Source: an uncultured Porphyromonas sp.
Lineage (GTDB): Bacteria; Bacteroidota; Bacteroidia; Bacteroidales; Porphyromonadaceae
Assembly: GCF_938023125.1 (NCBI RefSeq)
Contig: NZ_CALHDW010000018.1
Span: forward strand, 248,001-312,000
Direction of reading: 5' to 3'
Length of the DNA: 64,000 nt
Part shown: piece after piece, positions 36,565-44,047 of the stretch
How positions within the stretch are numbered: the stretch's first letter is position 1
How the letters are laid out: each line of letters opens with the position of its first letter
Notes under the pieces: model-generated
Seen by the model: the letters and a program-made list of their open reading frames with translations, nothing else
What the model was told of the DNA's origin: nothing
The model's database searches: none
Made by a program: the position numbers and the translations under genes

Positions 36565-36596
36565 CAAAGGTAGTAAATAAGATTCGAAAGATCAAG
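36565..36596 (-). promoter_or_regulatory. Promoter of the ftsL-ftsI-murE-mraY cluster
   Basis: On the minus strand -7 is TACCTTTG (36572-36565) and -33 is CTTG (36596-36593), with a 20-base spacer. The -33 box overlaps the last codons of mscS. Confidence 0.65.
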
Positions 36597-37485
36597 ACGT
36601 ATGGACGCGTAGCTGAGGGAATGCAAAGCCAATGCCCTCTTTGTTGAAGCGCGTGTAAATTTCCCGATTGATGTCCCAATACAACTGCCAATACTCTTCG
36701 GTGTGGCACCATCCTCGTAAGAATATATCTACGGAGCTGGCACTCAGTTGGCTAAGAGCCACCTGATGGGCAGGCTCGGGTAGGATGCGACTCTCGTTGT
36801 TGGCAATCTGCTCGAGAAGGGCCCGTACTTGCTCGTAGTCGGTGTCGTAATCTACAGTTACCAACCACTCGCAGCGCCTCAACTTCATTTCGGTGTAATT
36901 GATGAGGGCCTCGCTGGTGATCTTTGCGTTGGGGATATAGATGGCTTTGTTGTCTACGGTGGTGAGTGAGGTAAAGAAGATAGCCACACGGCTTACAATC
37001 CCCTCTGTCGTACCCGTGGAGATGTAGTCGCCTACCCGGAAGGGGTGTGTGAGCAGGATGATAACACCGCCGGCTAGGTTTTGCAGTTGTCCGCCGAGCG
37101 AAGCTCCGATAGTGATCCCCGCAGCGGCCATAAGAGCGGCGAATGATACGGGCGCTACCCCTAGGGAGTTAATGGCAGCAACCACTACGGCAATGAGTAG
37201 GATTACCCTGAGGATGGAATGCAGAAACCCACGTACCGCAACTTCGAATTTGCGGCGTTCCATGGCACGATCGGCTATCCGAAGTAGCCACTTTACAACG
37301 AGGCGTCCTACATAGAATATAATGATCGCAATAAGGACTCGAACGCCAAAGTTGATCCCCTTCTCTAGCCAGTCTGAGAGAAGACCCTTGTAGTCGATGT
37401 GCCCCCATTTGTCGGGAGCGAGTACTTCGGTAATGGGAGGGGGCGTTGTAGCAGTTGTGTCTATAATGGGAGGAATGGTAGGCAT
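36592..37485 (-). CDS. MscS-family mechanosensitive channel
   Basis: A 297-residue protein of minimal MscS layout: three N-terminal membrane segments (about 45-65, 85-105, 110-145), then the pore helix and beta domain. The segment ASLGGQLQNLAGGVIILL and HPFRVGDYI are the family signature. It opens on membrane tension to release solutes during osmotic downshock. It follows manA by 12 bases and precedes the division cluster. Confidence 0.92.
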   Translation of the reverse strand: MPTIPPIIDTTATTPPPITEVLAPDKWGHIDYKGLLSDWLEKGINFGVRVLIAIIIFYVGRLVVKWLLRIADRAMERRKFEVAVRGFLHSILRVILLIAVVVAAINSLGVAPVSFAALMAAAGITIGASLGGQLQNLAGGVIILLTHPFRVGDYISTGTTEGIVSRVAIFFTSLTTVDNKAIYIPNAKITSEALINYTEMKLRRCEWLVTVDYDTDYEQVRALLEQIANNESRILPEPAHQVALSQLSASSVDIFLRGWCHTEEYWQLYWDINREIYTRFNKEGIGFAFPQLRVHTS

Positions 37486-37497
37486 ATATAATGTTGT

Positions 37498-38505
37498 TTA
37501 GAGTGTAGAAGGCGTGGTGCTACTAATGGTGATGGCGGCAAGACGTGCTTTCTTTCGAGGGGTAATATGGGCGGGAAGACATGAGGCCGGGAACAAAAGA
37601 GTGTGCCCACATGGCAACTCTACATCGTAGCCGGAGCTGTCTTTTATCGAGAGACTTCCCTCAAGAGCCACAAAGACTACGCACTCGTTATCTCCCGAGG
37701 GAGGCATGTAGCGTAGAGGTTGAGTGAGCGGAAGCGTGGAGAATACGAAGTAGGGGGTCTTTAGTAGTACATTTACTTGATTGCGCTCCTCGCAGTAGTC
37801 GATACGATAGGGCGGAGTGGCTTCAAAGTCGAGAGCACCCTCTGCTGCATCGAGGTGTAGGGGACGTGTCTCTCCGGCACTGTCGAGTCGATCATAATCG
37901 AATATGCGGTATGTTACATCCAAGGCTTGCTGTACCTCTAAGATAAAAGAGCCGGCTCCGATGGTGTGAATGCGCCCTGCCGGGATGTAAAAGAGGTTGC
38001 CACGAGAGATTGTGTCGTAGCGGAGAAGATCTGTAATGCAGCCGTTTTTAATCGCTTGTTGGTACTGCTCCCGAGTGGTGGAAGCGGCAAATCCTGCCGA
38101 GAGGCGAGCGCCTTTGGTGGCATCTACAATGTACCACATCTCGCTTTTTCCATGGGGGAGCCCAAGAGAGGGGGCTAAAGCGTCCGATGGGTGTACCTGC
38201 ACTGAGAGGTCTTCTCGGGCATCAATAAATTTGATGAGGAGGGGGAAGTGTGTGCCGTAGCGCTCGTAATGCTTGTCTCCGAGGATGGAGCGCCCGGCTT
38301 GTTGCATTAGTTCGGTGAGGGCAACTCCTGCCAAAGGTCCCTCGAGTACCACAGAGGTGTTGCCCTCCATGGGTGATAGCTCCCAACTCTCTCCTATCGC
38401 TCTCGGATCACTTAGGATGCCTTTGTAGGGCGCAATGCGGTACCCACCCCATAGTACCGGGCGGAAGATAGGCGCAAAGCGCAGAGGATAGAGCGGGGTA
38501 TTCAT
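37498..38505 (-). CDS. manA: Class I mannose-6-phosphate isomerase
   Basis: A 335-residue cupin enzyme that interconverts mannose 6-phosphate and fructose 6-phosphate, feeding GDP-mannose and glycan synthesis. Zinc-ligand motifs are visible: QVHPSD, HGKSEMWYI and IPAGRIHTIGAG. The short form without the long helical insert is usual in Bacteroidota. It lies in a leftward run with a small membrane protein upstream and mscS downstream; the neighbours are not sugar genes. Confidence 0.92.
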   Translation of the reverse strand: MNTPLYPLRFAPIFRPVLWGGYRIAPYKGILSDPRAIGESWELSPMEGNTSVVLEGPLAGVALTELMQQAGRSILGDKHYERYGTHFPLLIKFIDAREDLSVQVHPSDALAPSLGLPHGKSEMWYIVDATKGARLSAGFAASTTREQYQQAIKNGCITDLLRYDTISRGNLFYIPAGRIHTIGAGSFILEVQQALDVTYRIFDYDRLDSAGETRPLHLDAAEGALDFEATPPYRIDYCEERNQVNVLLKTPYFVFSTLPLTQPLRYMPPSGDNECVVFVALEGSLSIKDSSGYDVELPCGHTLLFPASCLPAHITPRKKARLAAITISSTTPSTL

Positions 38506-38542
38506 CCTGTCAAATAGGGGATTTAGTCACTGGAGACCCTCT

Positions 38543-38794
38543 TTATAGATGGTTTTCGTGAGGGGCGTTGGTGCCACCAGTACGATTTTGGGCTCTAATG
38601 GCATCGCGCTTGCGTAGCACAAAGTAAAGTATGATGGGGAGGACTAGCGCCCCCCCGAGGAGCAGGTAAAAATCCCAAGAGGGGACGATCTTCTCTTTGA
38701 ATAGGGCATAGAGGGCAATCCCTACTACCCAAAGCTCCAATCCTACAACGAGTAGGAGCGTTCGTTTTTTGGAGGATAGAGAAGATTTGACCAT
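38543..38794 (-). CDS. Small two-helix membrane protein of unknown function
   Basis: An 83-residue protein with two hydrophobic segments, about residues 11-29 and 40-60, and a charged tail (VLRKRDAIRAQNRTGG). I do not recognise the family. It begins 20 bases after the PAS gene stop and lies upstream of manA in the same direction, so co-transcription is likely. Confidence 0.6.
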   Translation of the reverse strand: MVKSSLSSKKRTLLLVVGLELWVVGIALYALFKEKIVPSWDFYLLLGGALVLPIILYFVLRKRDAIRAQNRTGGTNAPHENHL

Positions 38795-38814
38795 AACTCT
38801 GGATGCTAAAGGGT

Positions 38815-39147
38815 TTAGCTACGCACCTTGTGGTCCATCTCGAAGGGAATGATCATGGATAGCTCCACAAAGCCCATGTATTCGCCCTCTTGGTACCAAG
38901 GAATTTGGTAGATAAGCTTTTTCTTTCCCTTCTTTTCGATGGTGTAAACGTGCTTTTCGCCGTTCTCCATCATGTGTACGAGGAGAGAGCGTGCGGGCTC
39001 GGGATGGCAGTCGAGAATGTTCTTTCCCATCAAGTCCATTCCGGGCTTTTGGTTTACCTCTTTGCTTTGATTATTCATGTAGATGATGCGTCCTTCTCGG
39101 TCGCATACAGTCATAGCGATGTCTGCTTCTTTTAGAAAATCTATCAT
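38815..39147 (-). CDS. Single-PAS-domain protein
   Basis: A 110-residue protein that is essentially one PAS domain. The pattern is typical: AMTVCDREGRIIYMNNQS at the start, GKNILDCHPEPARSLL in the middle, and the final sheet with IYQIPWYQEGEYMGFVEL. There is no kinase, cyclase or DNA-binding domain, so it must act on a partner. A Cys sits within ILDCHPEP, and His is near, so a haem or metal ligand is conceivable but unproven. Confidence 0.8.
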   Translation of the reverse strand: MIDFLKEADIAMTVCDREGRIIYMNNQSKEVNQKPGMDLMGKNILDCHPEPARSLLVHMMENGEKHVYTIEKKGKKKLIYQIPWYQEGEYMGFVELSMIIPFEMDHKVRS

Positions 39148-39177
39148 AAGGCTACGATGGCTCTCTAGGGTTTTGTT

Positions 39178-39654
39178 TTAGTTGTGATGGTAGGGTTCGT
39201 TGTTTAGTATGGTGAGGGCGCGGTAGAGTTGCTCCACGGCCAGGAGTCGAATCATATTGTGTGTGAAGGTGAGGCGACTAAGAGAGAGACGCTGAGGGAC
39301 GGCATTGTACACCTCTTGCGAAAACCCAAACGGCCCGCCTACCACCCACGTCCAGCGCTTGGCGCCCGAGAGCATCTTCTTCTCGAGCAGGGTGGCGAGC
39401 TCTTGGCTCGTGGGCTCTTTGCCCTTCTCATCGAGTAAAACCACCTCGTCACTGGGTTTTATCCGCCGTAAGATTTGCTCGCCCTCTAGCTGTTTGAGTC
39501 GTGCCAAATCATACCGAGTTTGCCCTCCCGATATATTGGGAATCACCTCTATTTCGAAGGAGATGTAATGAGAGATGCGCCCGCAATACCCCTCTATGAG
39601 AGTGGTGAGAAGGCGATCTTCTGTGGGGCCCACAACGAGGAGGCGCACTTGCAT
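39178..39654 (-). CDS. rlmH: 23S rRNA (pseudouridine1915-N3)-methyltransferase
   Basis: A 158-residue SPOUT-fold enzyme that methylates pseudouridine 1915 in helix 69 of 23S rRNA. VVGGPFGFSQEV forms the AdoMet knot, and the C-terminus has the RlmH run LSRLTFTHNMIRLLAVEQLYRA. Length is normal. Confidence 0.95.
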   Translation of the reverse strand: MQVRLLVVGPTEDRLLTTLIEGYCGRISHYISFEIEVIPNISGGQTRYDLARLKQLEGEQILRRIKPSDEVVLLDEKGKEPTSQELATLLEKKMLSGAKRWTWVVGGPFGFSQEVYNAVPQRLSLSRLTFTHNMIRLLAVEQLYRALTILNNEPYHHN

Positions 39655-39801
39655 ATAGTCTCTCTCTAGTACTACTCTAAGTCAAAATAGGCAATGCCCC
39701 GCCTCGTGCTGAGTAAGGGCATGCCTTCTGATGACGTTTCTACTTTCTTCTCCCTCCGGAGAAGGGGATTCTTTTGTCTCCCTTGTTGGGGTTGGGGAGG
39801 G

Positions 39802-40221
39802 TTAGAAAGGAAGGTCGTCGCCCTCAGCAGGAGCATTAAACTCACTCTGAGCTTGAGGAACAGCTTGCTGAGCTTGGGGGAATGAGGGGGCACCTCCGGC
39901 AATTCCTTGGGCTGCGCCATATCCATCCATGGAGCCCATCGTGGGTTCTACACCACGCTCTACACGCCATGCACGGATGTCTGTGTACCAGCGGCCATTG
40001 AACTCACGGCTCTCAATATCTATAGAGACGGTGAGAGTTTCGCCCTCCTGGATGGCGAACTCATCCACCTTGGTTCCGAAAGCGTTGAAGCAGATCTTTT
40101 TGGGGTATTGGTCAAAGGTCTCCAATACATATTCCTGCTTTTTCCATTCCTTGCCGGCCTTGCTTATGCCCCCAACTTCGGGGAGGACGGCTATAATGCG
40201 ACCTTGAATTTTTAGATCCAT
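39802..40221 (-). CDS. DUF3127 protein with SSB-like C-terminal tip
   Basis: A 139-residue protein. Residues 1-90 match DUF3127, a predicted OB-fold (MDLKIQGRIIAVLPEVGG, ICFNAFGTKVDEF, RWYTDIRAWRVE). Residues 95-130 are a Gly/Ala/Gln-rich linker, and the last residues are EGDDLPF. That order (OB-fold, flexible linker, acidic tip ending in Pro-Phe) is the plan of bacterial single-stranded DNA-binding protein, whose tip recruits repair and replication enzymes; B. subtilis SSB ends almost identically. The ATG at 40221 is chosen because it begins the conserved domain. It follows trpS by 25 bases. Confidence 0.8.
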   Translation of the reverse strand: MDLKIQGRIIAVLPEVGGISKAGKEWKKQEYVLETFDQYPKKICFNAFGTKVDEFAIQEGETLTVSIDIESREFNGRWYTDIRAWRVERGVEPTMGSMDGYGAAQGIAGGAPSFPQAQQAVPQAQSEFNAPAEGDDLPF

Positions 40222-40246
40222 GTTCTGTATCTTATTTGTATGAATT

Positions 40247-41242
40247 TTAGCGAATTGTTGGCATGAAGCCAATGATGTGACGAACCTCCTCCAAGGTCTT
40301 GCGGGCGCTCTCTCGAGCACGCTCGGCCCCCTCGCGGGCTACCTTGTTGAGATATTCCTGATCACTGCTTAGCTCTAGGATGCGCTCGCGGATAGGAGTG
40401 GTGAGGGCAACGAGATCCGCAGCGAGCTGAGCTTTGAGATCGCCATAGCGGATTGAGCAGTCGTTGTAGGCCGCAAGAAAGTGTTGGTAGATCTCTTCTG
40501 AAGAGGCGATCTTGAGCAGGGTAAACAGATTGGTAATAGGCTCCGGCATTGTGCTGTTGGGCTCTGTTGGGCCTCCGTCCGTTACGGCACGTTTCACCTT
40601 CTTGGTAAGGGTCTTTTCGTCGTCGATGAGGTAGATAGCGTTTCCTTCACTCTTGCCCATCTTGCCGGATCCATCAAGCCCGGGTATTTTTATGGCCTTA
40701 TCGCCAAAGTGCCAAGAGGCGGGTTCGGTAAAGTACTCGGTCTGGTATATCGTATTGAAGCGACGTGCAAAGCGACGCGCCATCTCCATGTTTTGCTCTT
40801 GGTCTTTGCCTACGGGCACCTTGACTGCCTTGTGGATAAGAATGTCGGCCGCCATCAATGCGGGGTAGGTGAGTAGCCCTGCATTTACGTTGTTGGGCTG
40901 CTGGCGGGCCTTGTCTTTGAAGGAGGTAGTCCGCTCCAATTCTCCTAGGTAGGCATTCATGTTGAGGTAGAGATACAACTCGAGCACCTCGGGCACGTCA
41001 CTCTGACGATAGATGGTTACTTTATTGGGGTCGAGCCCACAAGCAAGGTATTCGGCAAGGATTGTGTTGGCACCGCGCACGATATCTCCGGGGTGAGGAT
41101 GGGTAGTAAGAGAGTGCCAATCTGCGATGAAGAAAAAACAATCGTACTCATGCTGCATCTCCAGAAATCCTCGTACAGCCCCAAAGTAATTACCCAGGTG
41201 GAGGTTGCCGGTGGGTCTAATACCACTTACTACTCGTTCCAT
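40247..41242 (-). CDS. trpS: Tryptophanyl-tRNA synthetase
   Basis: A 331-residue class I synthetase. HIGH-like PTGNLHLGNYFG is at the start, and the KMSKS loop appears as GKMGKSEGN. The start is the ATG at 41242: a longer frame would run through tRNA-Gly sequence and lacks homology. A promoter lies 33 bases upstream. The DUF3127 gene follows. Confidence 0.96.
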   Translation of the reverse strand: MERVVSGIRPTGNLHLGNYFGAVRGFLEMQHEYDCFFFIADWHSLTTHPHPGDIVRGANTILAEYLACGLDPNKVTIYRQSDVPEVLELYLYLNMNAYLGELERTTSFKDKARQQPNNVNAGLLTYPALMAADILIHKAVKVPVGKDQEQNMEMARRFARRFNTIYQTEYFTEPASWHFGDKAIKIPGLDGSGKMGKSEGNAIYLIDDEKTLTKKVKRAVTDGGPTEPNSTMPEPITNLFTLLKIASSEEIYQHFLAAYNDCSIRYGDLKAQLAADLVALTTPIRERILELSSDQEYLNKVAREGAERARESARKTLEEVRHIIGFMPTIR

Positions 41243-41274
41243 TATCTTAGTATGTATTATTCTACAATCTCGTG

Positions 41275-41306
41275 CAAAGGTAGCAAAATTAGGTGCGTTG
41301 TACAAG
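41275..41306 (-). promoter_or_regulatory. Promoter of trpS
   Basis: On the minus strand -7 is TACCTTTG (41282-41275) and -33 is CTTG (41306-41303), spacer 20 bases. Same form as the division-cluster promoter. Confidence 0.65.
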
Positions 41307-41339
41307 GCTTTCTTCCTCCCTTTTTGGGTGGGGTGTAAA

Positions 41340-41378
41340 TACAAAACACCCTCAAAAAGATTGCTCTCTTGAGGGTGC
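41340..41378 (-). terminator. Terminator after tRNA-Gly
   Basis: On the minus strand CACCCTCAA pairs with TTGAGGGTG (9 bp, perfect), followed by TTTTGTATTT. It lies 33 bases past the tRNA 3' end. Confidence 0.85.
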
Positions 41379-41410
41379 CTTATAACAATAGTGATGTAAA
41401 AACATTCGTT

Positions 41411-41486
41411 TGGAGCGGAAAACGAGACTCGAACTCGCGACCCTAACCTTGGCAAGGTTATGCTCTACCAACTGAGCTATTTCCGC
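41411..41486 (-). tRNA. tRNA-Gly (anticodon GCC)
   Basis: A full 76-base cloverleaf on the minus strand. The acceptor GCGGAAA pairs with TTTCCGC, the D stem GCTC with GAGC, the anticodon stem TAACC with GGTTA around loop TTGCCAA, and the T arm carries TTCGAGT. The discriminator is U, as expected for glycine, and CCA is encoded. Confidence 0.97.
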
Positions 41487-41533
41487 AGAGGCGTGAACTT
41501 ATCAACCGAGTGATGCGTTCCGATTTGCGTCTG

Positions 41534-41566
41534 CAAAGGTAATGCAAATAATTATTTCTGACCAAA
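41534..41566 (-). promoter_or_regulatory. Promoter of tRNA-Gly
   Basis: On the minus strand -33 is TTTG (41566-41563) and -7 is TACCTTTG (41541-41534), spacer 21 bases. Both are full matches to the Bacteroidota consensus. Confidence 0.78.
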
Positions 41567-41895
41567 TCTTGAGCGAGATATCTTGGGTTAAAAGACGTTG
41601 TATGGTTGTGTTTCAGTCCTCTATCTTCGATTTTTCGGGGGTGACCTCTTGTTGGAGGCCTTGGGCGTTTCGAGTTTTTCTGCAGGCGAAAAAGCTGGGG
41701 AAGTCAGCTAATAAGTGTCTCCCTTTCTGGTTGAGAAATTTTTGATTTTTGCCCAGAAGCCAAAGATTCTTCACTTGGTATCCTTTTTGCTTTTAGGCAA
41801 CGATTTCGCCCTTTCTCGGGGCCCCTTTCGAGTTTCTCAAGGCATCCTTCTGGTTGTGCTGCCCGCAGAGTGGCGGCAATATGGCGAGTTATTAT

Positions 41896-41903
41896 TATTT
41901 TTG
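41896..41903 (+). promoter_or_regulatory. -7 box of metG
   Basis: TATTTTTG matches TAnnTTTG and ends 36 bases before the metG ATG. No clear -33 box. Confidence 0.5.
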
Positions 41904-41939
41904 CACGAGATATACTAGAACGTACAACTGAAGATAGAG

Positions 41940-43997
41940 ATGACTAACGACCCTTCTACAAAAAGATTTAAGCGTACCCTTGTTACAACTGCGCTCCCCT
42001 ATGCCAATGGACCTGTGCATATAGGTCACCTTGCCGGTGTGTATGTCCCTGCGGACATCTACGTGCGCTACAAACGAATGCGTGGTGAGGAGGTCTTGTT
42101 TATCGGAGGGTCTGACGAGCATGGAGTGCCTATCTCTCTCAAAGCCAAAGCCGAGGGCATCACCCCTCAGCAGGTGGTAGATCGCTACCATGCACTCATC
42201 AAGGAGTCGTTTGAGCAGTTCGGAATCGATTTCGATATCTACTCTCGCACTTCCAGTCGTACGCATGCCGAGACCGCTTCTCAGTTCTTTCGCACCCTCT
42301 ATGACAACAATAAATTTATAGAGCGTACGAGTGAGCAGTACTACGACCCCAAGGCAGAAACCTTCTTGGCAGACCGCTATATTGTGGGTACTTGCCCCCA
42401 TTGCCATAAGCCCGGGGCCTATGGAGATCAATGCGAGTCTTGTGGTACTTCTCTCAATGCCACCGACCTGATTGACCCTCAAAGTGTCATCAGTGGAGCA
42501 AAGCCCGAACTGAGAGAGACGACCCATTGGTACTTGCCTTTGGATCGCTACGAAGACTGGCTCCGCGAGTGGATCCTCGATGGTCACAAGGAGTGGAAGA
42601 GCAACGTATATGGTCAGTGCAAGAGCTGGATTGATATGGGCTTACAGCCTCGTGCGGTGAGCCGAGACCTTGACTGGGGGATCCCAGTTCCCGTGGAGGG
42701 TGCCGAAGGTAAGGTGTTGTACGTTTGGTTCGATGCCCCCATCGGTTATATCAGCAATACAAAAGAGCTTCTTCCCGACTCTTGGGAGACGTGGTGGAAG
42801 GACTCAGAAACCCGCCTTATCCACTTCATCGGTAAGGATAATATCGTTTTCCATTGTATCGTTTTCCCTGCCATGCTCAAGGCCGAGGGAAGCTATATTC
42901 TCCCCGACAATGTGCCGGCAAATGAGTTTTTGAACCTCGAAGGGGACAAAATTTCTACGAGCCGGAATTGGGCAGTTTGGCTCCACGAGTACTTGCAAGA
43001 GTTCCCCGGCAAGGAGGATGTTTTGCGCTATGTGCTTACGGCCAATGCGCCCGAGACCAAAGATAATGACTTCACTTGGCGAGACTTCCAGGCGCGCAAC
43101 AACAACGAATTGGTAGCCATCTATGGTAACTTTGTGAACCGGGCCATGGTGCTTACGCACAAGTATTTCGGAGGGAAAGTGCCTGAGGTGGGTACGCTTA
43201 CCGAGTATGATCAAGCTACGTTGCAGGAGGTGGCCGACTTGGTGCCGCACCTAGAGCATCGTCTTGATGAGTTCCACTTCCGCGATGCTTTGCGTGATGC
43301 GATGCAGATTGCACGCATCGGAAATAAATATCTTGCCGATACCGAGCCTTGGAAGGTGGCAAAAACGGATCTTACGAGGGTAGCTACTATTTTGCATGTT
43401 GCCCTCCAGATCTCGGCAAATCTATCCATTGCTTTTGCGCCTTTCCTCCCCTTCAGTACCCGTCGTTTGCTTGATTTGCTACAAGTTGAGCCGTTTGATT
43501 GGAGCCGCTTGGGGCAGTCCGATTTGCTCTCGGTCGGTCATCAGCTGGCTGAGCCTACACTCCTCTTCGAAAAGATAGAGGATGCCGCTATCGACGCCCA
43601 GATGCAGAAGCTCGCTTCGGCTAAGGCTGCCAATGATGCAGCTAAGCGCAAGGCTGAGCCCATTGCCGAGAACACAACCTTCGACGATTTTATGAAGATG
43701 GACCTTCGTGTCGGACGTGTTTTGGAGTGTGTAAAGGTGCCTAAGAGCGACAAGCTGCTCCGCTTCCGCCTAGACGATGGCCTCGAAGGACGTACCATCG
43801 TTTCGGGTATTGCCAAATACTACGAGCCCGAAGAGTTGGTGGGCAAAAACCTTGTTTTCATTGCCAACTTCCCCCCACGTAAGCTCATGGGGGTTGAGTC
43901 GCAGGGGATGATCCTCTCGGCTGTAGACTATAAGACAGAACGCCTCAATGTTATGATCGTGAGTGACGATATTGCTCCGGGCAGTCGCCTGGGCTAA
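41940..43997 (+). CDS. metG: Methionyl-tRNA synthetase
   Basis: A 685-residue class I synthetase. HIGH is at residues 27-30, and the second motif appears as KISTS in GDKISTSRNW, a usual MetG variant. A zinc knuckle is visible in CPHCHKPGAYGDQCESCG. Residues 580-685 are a C-terminal EMAPII-like tRNA-binding domain (MKMDLRVGRVLECVKVPKSD, then GIAKYYEPEELVGK), which promotes dimerisation. It is first in a rightward run of five genes with short gaps. Confidence 0.96.
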   Translation: MTNDPSTKRFKRTLVTTALPYANGPVHIGHLAGVYVPADIYVRYKRMRGEEVLFIGGSDEHGVPISLKAKAEGITPQQVVDRYHALIKESFEQFGIDFDIYSRTSSRTHAETASQFFRTLYDNNKFIERTSEQYYDPKAETFLADRYIVGTCPHCHKPGAYGDQCESCGTSLNATDLIDPQSVISGAKPELRETTHWYLPLDRYEDWLREWILDGHKEWKSNVYGQCKSWIDMGLQPRAVSRDLDWGIPVPVEGAEGKVLYVWFDAPIGYISNTKELLPDSWETWWKDSETRLIHFIGKDNIVFHCIVFPAMLKAEGSYILPDNVPANEFLNLEGDKISTSRNWAVWLHEYLQEFPGKEDVLRYVLTANAPETKDNDFTWRDFQARNNNELVAIYGNFVNRAMVLTHKYFGGKVPEVGTLTEYDQATLQEVADLVPHLEHRLDEFHFRDALRDAMQIARIGNKYLADTEPWKVAKTDLTRVATILHVALQISANLSIAFAPFLPFSTRRLLDLLQVEPFDWSRLGQSDLLSVGHQLAEPTLLFEKIEDAAIDAQMQKLASAKAANDAAKRKAEPIAENTTFDDFMKMDLRVGRVLECVKVPKSDKLLRFRLDDGLEGRTIVSGIAKYYEPEELVGKNLVFIANFPPRKLMGVESQGMILSAVDYKTERLNVMIVSDDIAPGSRLG

Positions 43998-44047
43998 GTG
44001 CCTACGGTGCTAAGTCGTCTCTCCCGAATTAAGTTTTTATTCTTCAT

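Larger units (their letters stand above)
41487..41939. other. Divergent intergenic region between tRNA-Gly and metG
   Basis: This 453-base gap holds the leftward tRNA promoter at 41534-41566 and the rightward metG box at 41896-41903. A 67-codon open frame (41542-41745) has no start context or recognisable protein pattern. I see nothing else. Confidence 0.6.

Noticed and set aside
39720..39790. Terminator between DUF3127 and rlmH genes
   Set aside because: CTTCTCC/GGAGAAG can pair, but there is no T tract on the minus strand.
41542..41745. 67-codon open frame upstream of metG
   Set aside because: It overlaps the tRNA promoter, has no family pattern and no start context.
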